This document shows positions 25,862 to 35,411 of a stretch of 64,000 bases of DNA, in pieces. Position numbers and translations under genes: made by a program. The notes beneath the pieces were generated by a model, which did no database searches, was not told the origin of the DNA, and worked only from the letters and a program-made list of their open reading frames with translations. The stretch covers positions 3,067 to 67,066 of the forward strand of contig DASXTW010000085.1 in NCBI GenBank assembly GCA_036505215.1, written 5' to 3'. The stretch is from DASXTW01 sp036505215. GTDB taxonomy: Bacteria > Actinomycetota > UBA4738. Numbering within the stretch: the stretch's first letter is position 1; every line of letters begins with the position of its first letter.

Positions 25862-26322
25862 AGCTCGACCTCCTTTCGGATGATGTCGTACACGGCCTCC
25901 GGCGAGCCAGCCTCGCGGAGCGCACTTCGGAATCCCTCGTGGATCAAGCGGCGGGCCAGGCGCGAGAGGACCCGGACGTGCAGGTCGTCGGCACCTTCAG
26001 GGGCGGCGATCAGGAAGATCAGGTCGGCAGTGCTGCCGTCCTCCGCCCCGAAATCCACCCCCGCCTCGCTGTGCCCGAACGCAACCGACGGACGGACCAC
26101 GGCGGGAGACTTGGCGTGAGGAATGGCGATCCCGGACTCCATCCCGGTCCCGCCGGTCTCCTCTTCCCGCGCCCAAACGGCGTCCACGTACGTCGGGACG
26201 TCTCTCACGCGCCCGTCCGCTTCGAGGAGCTTGGCGAGCTCCTCGATCGCGGCCCGTCGCTCTGTGGCCGCGAGACTCACCGACACGAGTGATGGGTTCG
26301 TCAGCTCCTCGATGGTCGTCAT
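25858..26322 (-). CDS. fruB: fructose-specific PTS component IIA
   Basis: 154 residues, a single IIA(Fru/Ntr-like) domain. The phosphohistidine is H69 in MESGIAIPHAKS. FLIAAPEGADDLHVRVLSRL is the conserved C-terminal part. It accepts phosphate from HPr and passes it to C9 of the IIB domain. Unlike the proteobacterial FruB it has no fused HPr domain; HPr is encoded separately two genes on. It is joined on both sides by 4-base ATGA overlaps (fruK before, IIBC after). Confidence 0.92.
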   Translation of the reverse strand: MTTIEELTNPSLVSVSLAATERRAAIEELAKLLEADGRVRDVPTYVDAVWAREEETGGTGMESGIAIPHAKSPAVVRPSVAFGHSEAGVDFGAEDGSTADLIFLIAAPEGADDLHVRVLSRLARRLIHEGFRSALREAGSPEAVYDIIRKEVEL

Positions 26323-27269
26323 CCGATTCTCCCCCTGTTGTCGAGAGCTCGTCCGGCGTCGATCTCCTCAACCGTGACCGCGTCAACGTCGATATCCGTC
26401 GGACCCGGCATGCCGGTGCCGGGGAGGCGAACCGCGGCGGCTCCCCACGCGACAGCTGCGCGCACAGCCTCGGCTGCCACACCGTCCGTGGCCAGGAATC
26501 CGGCCAGCGTTGCGTCGCCGGCTCCCACGGTCGACCGCGGGATGACCGGCGTCGTCCACGCTCGTGTGGCGACGGCGTCGGAGACCGAAACGGCCCCTCT
26601 CTCTCCGAGCGAGACCAGGACATGGCCTACGCCGCGGTCGAGGAGTCCGCGCGCGCCTTCCACGACGTCGCGCAGAGTGTGGATAGGCTTGCCCACGGCC
26701 TCGGCCAGCTCGTCGGCGTTGGGTTTCATGAGATCCGGGCGCATATCGATCGATTCGGTGAGAGCGGTTCCCGAGGCGTCCACCGCGACGCGAACGCCCA
26801 CCGCGTGGAGCTTCATCACGAGGCTCCCGTACAGGTCCTCTGGGACACCGGGCGGTAGCGCACCGCACAGCGCCACCCAATCTGCGCCCCGGCTGGCTTC
26901 AACCGTGGCTTCGACCAGCTCCGCCACTTCCTGCGACGTGAGCCTGGGGCCAGGAGCGTTCAGCTTCGTCACCGTTCCGTCTGGCTCGACGATGGTCACG
27001 TTCTCGCGGATCGGCTCGGCGATCTGCACCGGCACCACGTCGAGGCCCCGGCTCGACAGGAGGTCCAACAGCTGATCTCCTTCACGGCCGCCCGTCGGGA
27101 GGACGGCTCGAGCGGAGATGCCGTTGGCGATCAAAGCCCGGGCGACGTTCACTCCTTTGCCGCCGGGATGCACGCGGGCCGCTGTGGCTCGAACGACCTC
27201 GCCCCGCTCCAGCGCAGGAATCTCCAGAGTCCGGTCAACGGATGGGTTCGCCGTGAGGGTGACTATCAC
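26319..27269 (-). CDS. fruK: 1-phosphofructokinase
   Basis: 316 residues from GTG 27269. It phosphorylates fructose 1-phosphate, the product of the adjacent permease, to fructose 1,6-bisphosphate. PfkB-family motifs are VHPGGKGVNVARAL near residue 35 and STVGAGDATLAGFL near 250, the latter holding the catalytic Asp of the second signature. The start codon overlaps the stop of a short duplicated remnant (GTGA), not the stop of fruR itself. The gene ends with a 4-base overlap with the IIA gene. Confidence 0.93.
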   Translation of the reverse strand: MIVTLTANPSVDRTLEIPALERGEVVRATAARVHPGGKGVNVARALIANGISARAVLPTGGREGDQLLDLLSSRGLDVVPVQIAEPIRENVTIVEPDGTVTKLNAPGPRLTSQEVAELVEATVEASRGADWVALCGALPPGVPEDLYGSLVMKLHAVGVRVAVDASGTALTESIDMRPDLMKPNADELAEAVGKPIHTLRDVVEGARGLLDRGVGHVLVSLGERGAVSVSDAVATRAWTTPVIPRSTVGAGDATLAGFLATDGVAAEAVRAAVAWGAAAVRLPGTGMPGPTDIDVDAVTVEEIDAGRALDNRGRIG

Positions 27270-27394
27270 GACAGCACCACCTCCACCCCAACACCTCGAA
27301 GCCTACGCCGATCGGCCGGTGACAAGGGCGCGCCTTTCACCAGCGGGTCGACCTCTTCGATGGCATCACTTGTGCCGCTGAGCGTCCCGATCAC
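27266..27394 (-). pseudogene. remnant of a tandem duplication: fruK head joined to fruR tail
   Basis: A 42-codon frame is wedged between fruR and fruK. Its first codons read MIGTL, like the fruK N-terminus MIVTL. Codons 10-42 match the fruR C-terminus: IEEVDPLV versus IEEVDALV, and GVEVVLS-stop versus GVEVVLA-stop, with 19 of 33 positions identical. Both ends are GTGA overlaps: its GTG overlaps the fruR stop and its stop overlaps the fruK start. This is best explained by an old tandem duplication across the fruR-fruK junction. It may survive because it keeps the ribosome moving from fruR to fruK; whether the peptide itself has a role is unknown. Confidence 0.7.
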
Positions 27395-28149
27395 GCCAGG
27401 ACCACCTCCACCCCGGCCTCCTCGAGCGCCTGCCGGTCGGACGGGCCCAGGCCCGCGTCGGTGACCAGCGCATCGACCTCCTCGATCGACGCGAAGCGCA
27501 CGGCGTCCTCTTCGCCCACCTTGGTGTGGTCGGCGATCACGACGACCTGCTGCGCCGCCCGGCACATCGATCGCTTCACCGCCGCCTCGCTGGGGTCGGG
27601 TGTCGAAAGGCCACGCTCGAGGGTCAGCCCATTGGTCCCGATGAACGCCACGTCCACCCGCAGGTCGGCCAGCTCGCGCAGCGCCCAGTCGTCGACGTGG
27701 GCGAGGGTGCGTCCGCGGACGCGGCCTCCGATCACGTACAGCTGGAGGTTTCGTCGAGCGGCCAGCTCCAGCCCCACGGGCAGAGAATTCGTGAAGACCG
27801 TGAGCTCACGGTCGGGAAATACCTGGGCTAGCGCGAGGGTCGTCGTCCCCGCGTCCAGGAGCACCGTGCCGCGGTCGGGCACGAACGAGAGCGCGGCGGA
27901 TGCTATCCGGCCCTTCTCACTCGCCATCGACGCGGCCTTCTCGGCGATCGCCGGCTCCGCCCGGAAACGCTCGGTGGGGATGGCTCCCCCGTGGACGCGA
28001 CGAAGGACGTTACGGCGCTCCAGGTCCGTCAGGTCTCGCCGGATGGTCTCCGGGGTCACTTCGAACCGGTTTGCGAGTTCCAAGACGTCGCCCCGACCGT
28101 TCTGCCGGACCAGCACGGCGATCTCTTGGCGTCTCTCCTCCCCGTACAT
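27391..28149 (-). CDS. fruR: DeoR family regulator of the fructose operon
   Basis: 252 residues. The N-terminal DeoR helix-turn-helix (EERRQEIAVLVRQNGRGDV, then ELANRFEVTPETIRRDLTDL) precedes a sugar-phosphate-binding domain with LLDAGTTTLALAQ, VFTNSLPVGLEL, YVIGGRVRG and FIGTNGLTLERGLSTPD. Such proteins repress sugar operons and let go when they bind the phosphorylated sugar, probably fructose 1-phosphate here. It is the first gene of the operon, so it likely represses itself. Ribosome site GGAGGT lies just before ATG 28149, and repeated sequences overlap the -10 box of its promoter. Confidence 0.9.
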   Translation of the reverse strand: MYGEERRQEIAVLVRQNGRGDVLELANRFEVTPETIRRDLTDLERRNVLRRVHGGAIPTERFRAEPAIAEKAASMASEKGRIASAALSFVPDRGTVLLDAGTTTLALAQVFPDRELTVFTNSLPVGLELAARRNLQLYVIGGRVRGRTLAHVDDWALRELADLRVDVAFIGTNGLTLERGLSTPDPSEAAVKRSMCRAAQQVVVIADHTKVGEEDAVRFASIEEVDALVTDAGLGPSDRQALEEAGVEVVLA

Positions 28150-28161
28150 GCCACCTCCGAG

Positions 28162-28219
28162 TCTGCCCGGTTAGTTCCGAGTCCGTGGGATTCTGCCCGA
28201 TTGCCCGCCTCGTTGTCAA
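28162..28219 (-). promoter_or_regulatory. fru operon promoter with putative FruR operator repeats
   Basis: On the minus strand, TTGACA (28219-28214), an 18-base spacer and CAGAAT (28195-28190) make a good vegetative promoter for the fru operon. A direct repeat TCTGCCCG(G/A)TT occurs at 28162-28172 and 28192-28202 on the plus strand. The second copy covers the -10 box. A related CCGAGTC(T/C)G repeat is interleaved. These are plausible FruR sites giving autorepression; operator assignment is inference. Confidence 0.6.
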
Positions 28220-28394
28220 GGCCCAGACAGAAACAAAAGTCGAAGCCCCCCTCGACGGACGAGGCCAGGCCCCGAGACGACGGGACAGGCCCGGGGCAAA
28301 GGCTCAGAGGAACCGGCCGTCGTTCGACTGTAGCTGGACGTTTGAAACCAAGCCGAACTGGGTACCCGCCTCGCACCTTATCGGTGGGGGACAT

Positions 28395-30263
28395 GTGCGG
28401 GTTCGGGGAGTTGCGACCCCTGGTTCAGGGACGATCGGCGATCGAGAGGGGGCTCCAAACGGCGGGCGTTCCCCGCTCGGAGTCGTCGGTGATTTCCGTG
28501 CGGACCCGACGGCTCAGGCCCGTGGCGTCGCGCATCTTTCGTCTGAAGCGCTCGCCACGGTGGTCCTCTTCGACGAGCACCTGAGCCACTGCGCCACCAC
28601 GGCGGATGTGATCTCGGCCGCGGTGGGGCCCGGTCTCGAAGCCTTCGGGGCAAAGGCTGCGGTTATCGGATTGACCGACTTCCGGCTCCGCCTCGAGCCC
28701 GTCGTCGGCAGTCCGGGGATCGAGGGCTTCGCTGCCCGATGCGCCGAACTTGCCCTGGACGCGCCGCTGCCGATCACCGAGACCATCCGCACCGGCAGGC
28801 CGGTCGGCCAGCGACCCCTTGCGGATGGCCTCATGGGAGAAGGATCCCCGACCGATCTCGGAGCGGTTCGCGAGTGTACCCTCCCTATCCTCGGCACTCG
28901 GGGAGTTGTTGGAGCCCTCTGGCTCTTCCTCGGTCCGGACGACCCGCCGATTGACGATGCGCTTCTGCCCGTTCTGATCGGCCGGCTGGGTGCGGCCATC
29001 GACAGAGCCCGCATACTGGAGTCGGAGCGGCGGATGCGCGCTCGGGCCGAGTGGTCTGCGGCCAGGTTGTCGCGACTGCAATCGCTGACTTCGGGTCTTT
29101 CGGCGGCGCTCGGCCCTGTGGACGTCGCCGACGTGGTCATGACCCATGCCCTCGCCGAGCTTGGCGCGACCGGAGGCACGTGCTACATGCTGGCCGAGGA
29201 CCGAACCCTGCGGCCGGTGCGCTCCATCGGGGACGAGAGGGCGTCCACCAACGCGATCTCGATTACGAACGACGACCCACTGGGGACGATCCTCAAGCGG
29301 AGCGTGGTGGTCGTCCTTCCGCCCGAGTCCGCCGCCTCTGCCGGACGCGATGACGGCAGTCTCAAGGCAGTCGTTCCGCTCGCGATCAGAGGCGAGGTCC
29401 TCGGCGCCATCGAGTTGATCTTCCCCCGAGACAAGGATCTGGACGGAGACCTCCGGTCGTTCCTGGCCGCTCTTGGGACCCAGTGCGCCCAGGCCGTCGA
29501 GCGTGCGCGCTTGTACGCCCAGCGCGCGAGGGAGGCTCATGTGTTGCAGGCCTCCCTGATGCCACCTGCCCTCCCCAGCATCCCCGGGCTCGATATCGCC
29601 GCGGCGTACCGTCCGTTCGGAGATGGAACCGTCGTTGGCGGGGACTTCTATGACGTCTATGCCCTCGGAGAAGGCCGATGGGGCCTCGTGGTCGGTGACG
29701 TGTCCGGCAAGGGAATCGAAGCGGCCGCGATCACGGCCCTCGCGCGCCACACGACTCGGGCCGCGGCGCTTCTTGGTATGGGGCCCGCCGACGTCTTGCA
29801 GACCTTGAATCGAGTGATGCTCTCGGAGCCCCTCGGCGAACGCTTCTGCACGATCGTCCACGGCATCCTCGAGCCGTCCGCGGAGGGTGTTGCCGTCACG
29901 CTGAGTCTCGGCGGGCATCCACGTCCGCTCCTGCTGGATCGACGGAAGGGAACCGTGCGCGCGGTGGGAAGACCTGGCACCGCTGTAGGAGTGCTGGCCG
30001 ATCCCACGCTGCTCGAAACGCGCCTGACGCTGCACAGCGGAGACGTCCTCGTCTTCTTCACCGACGGGTGCGTCGACTTCCATGCCGAGGGCCGGACCAC
30101 GTCCGACGAGACCGTGCTGCTCGGCGTGCTTCGCGAGCACGCCGAGGAAGATGCCGGCCAACTCACGAAACGTCTCGAAGATGAGGTCTTGAATTCGAAG
30201 GGAGGACCGAGCGCGGACGACGTCGCGTTGCTCGTCATGCGAGCGCGGAACGATGAACCCTAG
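28395..30263 (+). CDS. GAF-GAF-SpoIIE (PP2C-type) phosphatase
   Basis: About 622 residues from GTG 28395, preceded by a GGTGGGGGA ribosome-like site. Two GAF-like sensor domains occupy about 55-215 and 235-385. The SpoIIE phosphatase follows at 395-620, with metal ligands in VGGDFYDVY, VGDVSGKG, FFTDGC and SADDVALLV. It should dephosphorylate an anti-anti-sigma (STAS) protein. None is adjacent; the nearest is at 17.7 kb. It heads the four-gene signalling cluster, with 57 bases to the giant HAMP kinase. The frame is open far upstream, antisense to fruR, but that part has no family likeness. A GTG near 28558 is an alternative start. Confidence 0.85.
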   Translation: MRVRGVATPGSGTIGDREGAPNGGRSPLGVVGDFRADPTAQARGVAHLSSEALATVVLFDEHLSHCATTADVISAAVGPGLEAFGAKAAVIGLTDFRLRLEPVVGSPGIEGFAARCAELALDAPLPITETIRTGRPVGQRPLADGLMGEGSPTDLGAVRECTLPILGTRGVVGALWLFLGPDDPPIDDALLPVLIGRLGAAIDRARILESERRMRARAEWSAARLSRLQSLTSGLSAALGPVDVADVVMTHALAELGATGGTCYMLAEDRTLRPVRSIGDERASTNAISITNDDPLGTILKRSVVVVLPPESAASAGRDDGSLKAVVPLAIRGEVLGAIELIFPRDKDLDGDLRSFLAALGTQCAQAVERARLYAQRAREAHVLQASLMPPALPSIPGLDIAAAYRPFGDGTVVGGDFYDVYALGEGRWGLVVGDVSGKGIEAAAITALARHTTRAAALLGMGPADVLQTLNRVMLSEPLGERFCTIVHGILEPSAEGVAVTLSLGGHPRPLLLDRRKGTVRAVGRPGTAVGVLADPTLLETRLTLHSGDVLVFFTDGCVDFHAEGRTTSDETVLLGVLREHAEEDAGQLTKRLEDEVLNSKGGPSADDVALLVMRARNDEP

Positions 30264-30320
30264 CCGCTCCACGCAACGGCGCGCTGTCCGTATGGAGGTT
30301 CGGGAACGAAGGGGGGACCG

Positions 30321-33300
30321 ATGAAGGCTCGTGCCAGAGGCACGGAAGAAGGATCGCCGCGCGCGCCGGCGAAGAAGCGGGCCGCCCGACCTGCGTCGAA
30401 GAACGGCCACAGCGAAGACGGCGACCTCGTGCTCCAAGAGCTGCTCGATGCGCTCGTCGAGCTCAAGCGGGGCGACTTCCGCGTGCGACTGCCCGCCCGA
30501 CGCTCGGGTCTGCCGGGCAGGATCGGGGGGGCGTTCAACGATTGCGTGGAACTGATCGATGGGACGACGCGAGAGATCGACAGGGTGTCCAGGCTGGTGG
30601 GTCGCGAAGGCCGCGTGTCGGAGCGAATCGTCCTGACCGGGGCCGAGGGGACCTGGGCGGCCCGAGCAGCCGCGATGAACGGGCTCATCGACGATCTGAT
30701 CCGCCCGATGACGGAGATCGCCCGGGTGATCGAGGCCGTTGCGCTCGGCGATCTCTCCCAGAGGGTGGCGCTCAGCATCCACGGGAGACCGATCAGGGGC
30801 GAGTATCTACGGATCGGGAAGGCCGTCAACGCCATGGTCGACCAGCTCTCCTCGTTCGGCGCCGAGGTCAGCCGCGTGGCGAAGGAAGTTGGTACGGATG
30901 GCAAGCTCGGCGGCCAGGCGAAGGTCAGAGGCCTCTCCGGCAGGTGGAAGGACCTGACCGACAACGTCAACCTGATGGCCTCCAACCTCACTGCCCAGGT
31001 GCGCGACATCGCTCGGGTCGCCACGGCCGTGGCGAGGGGGGACCTTTCCCAAAAGATCACCGTCGACGTCAAGGGCGAGATCGTCGAGCTGAAGAACACC
31101 ATCAACACAATGGTCGACCAGCTCTCCTCGTTCGCCGACGAGGTGACGCGCGTCGCGCGCGAGGTGGGCACCGAGGGGAAGCTCGGGGGTCAGGCCAACG
31201 TGAAGGGCGTGTCGGGCACGTGGAGAGACCTCACGGACAGCGTCAACCTCATGGCGTCGAACCTGACGAGTCAGGTCCGGAACATCGCGCAGGTAGCGAG
31301 CGCGGTCGCCCGGGGGGATCTGTCCCAGAAGATCACCGTCGGAGCCGAGGGGGAGGTCGCCGCGCTTGCCGACACCATCAACTCGATGACCGACACGCTG
31401 CGCGTCTTCGGCGACGAAGTCACGCGCGTTCGCGCGCGAGGTCGGTACCGAGGGCAGGCTTGGTGGACAGGCCGAAGTCCCCGGGGTCGCGGGGACGTGG
31501 AAGGACCTGACCGAGAGCGTGAACTCTATGGCCTTCAACCTCACCGCCCAGGTCCGCAACATCGCCCAGGTGGCAACGGCGGTCGCCAAGGGCGATCTTT
31601 CGCAGAAGATCACGGTCGACGTCCGCGGCGAGATCCTCGAGCTGAAGGACACCATCAACACGATGGTGGATCAGCTTTCATCGTTTGCGGACGAGGTCAC
31701 CCGAGTCGCTCGCGAGGTGGGCACCGAGGGGAACCTCGGCGGCCAGGCGCAGGTGAAGGGCGTCTCAGGAACGTGGAAAGACTTGACCGACAACGTCAAC
31801 TTCATGGCGTCCAACCTGACCAGTCAGGTGCGCGACATCGCGCGGGTGACGACCGCGGTGGCCAAGGGCGACCTCTCGCAGAAGATCACCGTGGACGTCA
31901 AGGGCGAGATCCTCGAGCTCAAGGACACCATCAACACGATGGTCGACCAGTTGAGGTCGTTCGCCGATGAGGTGACGCGCGTCGCGCGCGAGGTCGGAAC
32001 GGAGGGCAGGCTGGGTGGCCAGGCTGAGGTATTCGGTGTCTCGGGAACATGGAAGGGCCTGACCGACAGCGTGAACTTCATGGCCTCGAACCTGACCGAC
32101 CAGGTGTGGAACATCGCCCAGGTGGCCACGGCCGTCGCTCGTGGCGACCTGTCGCAGAAGATCACGGTCGATGTCCGCGGCGAGATCCTCGAGCTGAAAG
32201 ACACCATCAACACGATGGTGGATCAGCTTCGAGCGTTCGCCGACGAGGTCACCCGCGTCGCGCGCGAGGTGGGGACCGAAGGCAAGCTGGGGGGTCAGGC
32301 GGAGGTGTTGGGCGTCGCAGGCACGTGGAAGGACCTCACCGACAACGTCAACTTCATGGCGTCCAACCTGACCAGCCAGGTGCGCGACATCGCACGGGTG
32401 ACGACCGCGGTGGCCAAGGGCGACCTCTCGCAGAAGATCACCGTCGACGTCCGGGGCGAGATCCTCGAGCTCAAGAACACCATCAACACCATGGTGGACC
32501 AGCTCTCCTCGTTCGCCGACGAGGTCACCCGCGTGGCGCGCGAAGTGGGCACCGAAGGCAAGCTCGGGGGCCAGGCACAGGTCCCCGGTGTCGGGGGCAC
32601 CTGGAAGGGCCTCACGGAGAATGTGAATTCCATGGCGTCGAACCTGACGGGCCAGGTGCGGACATCGCCCAGGTCACCACGGCGGTTGCCCGTGGCGACC
32701 TGTCGCACAAGATCACCGTGGACGTCAAGGGGGAGATCCTGGAGCTCAAGAACACCATCAACACCATGGTGGACCAGCTCTCCTCCTTCGCCGACGAGGT
32801 GACTCGGGTCGCCCGCGAGGTGGGGACCGAGGGAAAGCTCGGCGGCCAGGCCCACGTACCCGGCGTATCGGGGACGTGGAAGGACCTGACCGACAACGTG
32901 AACTCCATGGCCGGAAACCTGACCGCGCAGGTCCGGAACATCGCTCAGGTGGCGACGGCCGTCGCTCGCGGGGATCTGTCGCAGAAGGTCACGGTCGATG
33001 TACGAGGGGAGATCCTGGAGCTGAAAGACACGATCAACACCATGGTCGATCAGCTCTCCTCATTCGCCGACGAGGTCACCCGGGTGGCGCACGAGGTGGG
33101 GACGGAGGGGAAGCTCGGCGGGCAGGCCGAGGTCGAGGACGTCTCTGGTACCTGGCGCCATCTGACCGAGAGCGTCAACCAGCTTGCCCAGAACCTGACG
33201 ACTCAGGTCCGAGCGATCGCCGACGTGGCAACTGCCGTTACCCAGGGCGACCTCACGCGTAGCATCGACGTGGAGGCCCGGGGGGAAGTCTCGGAGCTCA

Positions 33301-35408
33301 GGAACAACATCAACTACATGATCCGCAACCTTCGTGAGACCACACAGAAGAGCGCGGAGCAGGACTGGCTCAAGACGAACCTCGCCCGGATCTCCCGTTT
33401 GATGCAAGGACAGCGAGACCTGCGGGAGCTCTCCCAATTGATCATGTCCGAGGTCACCCCGGTGGTGTCCGCGCAACATGGCGCGTTCTTCATGGCCGGT
33501 GCCGAGGGGAGCGACCTCGAGCTGAGACTGATCGCCTCGTACGCGTACAAGTCCCGGAAGAAAGCGTCCAACCAGTTTCGTCTGGGCGAGGGTCTCGTCG
33601 GCCAGGCGGCAGTCGAAAAGAAGCCAATACTGGTAACCGATCCCCCCGAGGGCTACATCCGGGTTTCCTCCGGCATCGGGGAAGGACGGCCCGCCGCGAT
33701 CGTCGTGCTCCCAGTCGTCTTCGAAGAACAGGTCCTGGCCGTCATCGAGCTCGCCTCGTTCAAGCCGTTCACGGAAGCCAGCTTGATGTTCCTCGAACAG
33801 CTGGTCGAGACGATCGGTGTCGTTCTCAACGGCGTTATTGCGAACATGCGAACCGAGGAGCTGCTCGCCGAGTCCCAGCGACTGGCCCAGGAGCTCCAGA
33901 GCCAATCCATGGAGCTGCAGCACGGACAGGAGAGGCTGCGGCAGACGAACGCGGAGCTCGAGGAGAAGGCACGCCAGTTGGAGGAGCAGAACCGCAGCAT
34001 CGAGCTCAAGAACCGCGAGATCGAGATCGCGAGAAAGGGCTTGGAAGAGAAGGCGCGGCAGCTTGCTCTGGCCTCCAAGTACAAGTCCGAATTCCTCGCG
34101 AACATGTCCCACGAGCTGCGCACTCCTCTCAACAGCCTGATGGTCCTCGCGCAGCTCCTCGCTTCGAATCCCGATGGCACTCTCTCTTCCCGGCAGGTGG
34201 AGTTCGCCGACACGATCTACGATGCGGGGAAGGATCTTCTTGGCTTGATCAACGACATCTTGGACCTGAGTAAGGTCGAGGCCGGACGGCTCGACATCAC
34301 CCCCGCCGACGTGGCGGTCGCCGACATCCGCGAGTCGATCGAGCAGGGATTCCGGCCACTCGCCGAGCAAAAGGGGCTCTCCCTCGACGTATCAATCGGA
34401 GCGGAGTGTCCGCCCTCCTTCGAAACCGATCTGCAACGGCTTCAGCAGATCCTGAACAACCTGCTGTCCAACGCGGTCAAGTTCACCAACGAAGGCGGTG
34501 TTACCGTTCGGATCGATCGAGCACCGGACGCCCTCGGCTACTCCACCTCTCAGCTCGAAAAAGCTGGAACCGTCCTCGCCTTCACGGTCAGCGACACGGG
34601 GATCGGGATCGCCCCGGACCAGCTCGATGCGATCTTCGAAGCGTTCCGCCAGGCGGACGGGACCGCCAGCCGCCGCTTCGGAGGCACCGGCCTCGGTCTG
34701 TCCATCAGCCGGGAGGTGGCGCGCCTGCTCGGCGGAGAGATCCGCGTCGAGAGCAGCGTCGATGAAGGCAGCATGTTCACGCTGTACCTCCCACGGAGCT
34801 ACGTTCCAGTCGAGCCTGCGAGCCGCGAGACAGCGCGCCCCTCTCTGCACGAGCAGGACAAGGCCGCGTCGATCGAAGCACGCGACGGGCGCAGCCGCGA
34901 ACTGCCAGAGCAGTCGGAGCCATTGAGCGTCGTCCTCTTCGAGCCGCAGCCGAGCGACGGGCAAGATCTCGCAGATTTCCTTCGAGCGCGGAACGGCATG
35001 CCGCTCACCACCGGAGGCGGGAAGGAGGAGCTGCTGGCCGGGAAGCAGGTCCTCATCGTCGACGATGACATCCGGAACGTCTTCGCACTCACGAACGCGC
35101 TCGAAAGCCAGGGCTCGACCGTGCTGTTCGCGGAGAACGGCCGCGAGGCGCTGGATGTCCTGTATCGCAACCCCGAGATCGACCTCGTCTTGATGGACAT
35201 CATGATGCCCGACATGGACGGGTACGAGACGACGAGGACGATCCGGAGCACCCCTCAGTTCGCGGAGCTCCCGATCATCGCAGTCACGGCCAAGGCCATG
35301 AAAGGGGACCGCGAAAAGACATTGGCCGCGGGGGCCACCGACTACATCGCCAAGCCCCTGGACGTGGACGAGCTGCTGGCCAAGGTTCGGGCCCGTCTGC
35401 TCGGATAA
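30321..35408 (+). pseudogene. giant multi-HAMP hybrid histidine kinase with two opposite frameshifts
   Basis: Reconstructed length is 1695 residues: about 11 HAMP units (residues 40-1010), GAF (1030-1175), coiled coil (1180-1250), HisKA with H in MSHELRTPLNS near 1262, HATPase (NNLLSNAVKFT, VSDTGIGIAPD, GGTGLGLSIS), and a C-terminal receiver (LVLMDIMMPDMDG near 1623). It resembles the HAMP-array group III (Nik1/Os-1-like) soluble kinases, which sense osmotic or cell-wall stress in fungi. As sequenced it is broken: an extra T at 31429-31430 moves the frame by +1, ending it at 31970. A missing base at 32660-32661 restores the original frame. Everything else is intact, so sequencing or assembly error in the repeats is as likely as real decay. 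GGGGGG precedes ATG 30321; the next gene starts 3 bases after the stop. Confidence 0.85.
30472..33525 (+). repeat. array of 276-bp tandem repeats encoding HAMP units
   Basis: The repeat phase marker (encoding GDLSQKI or a variant) occurs at 30750, 31041, 31317, 31594, 31870, 32146, 32422, 32697, 32973 and 33249, with a more divergent unit near 30472. Spacing is 276 bases, except 277 and 275 across the two frameshifts and 291 after the second unit, which has a five-codon insertion. Each 92-residue unit reads like DTINTMVDQL - FADEVTRVAREVGTEG - LGGQA - GTWKDLTD. Central copies are nearly identical, so recombination between them could change the copy number. Confidence 0.92.
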
Positions 35409-35411
35409 CCG

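Noticed and set aside
27900..28394. N-terminal extension of the GAF-SpoIIE phosphatase into the fruR region
   Set aside because: The stretch is antisense to fruR and its promoter, has no protein family resemblance, and a ribosome-like site occurs at GTG 28395.
30472..33525. CRISPR-like or mobile repeat array
   Set aside because: The 276-bp units are coding, in frame and encode HAMP domains; there are no spacers.
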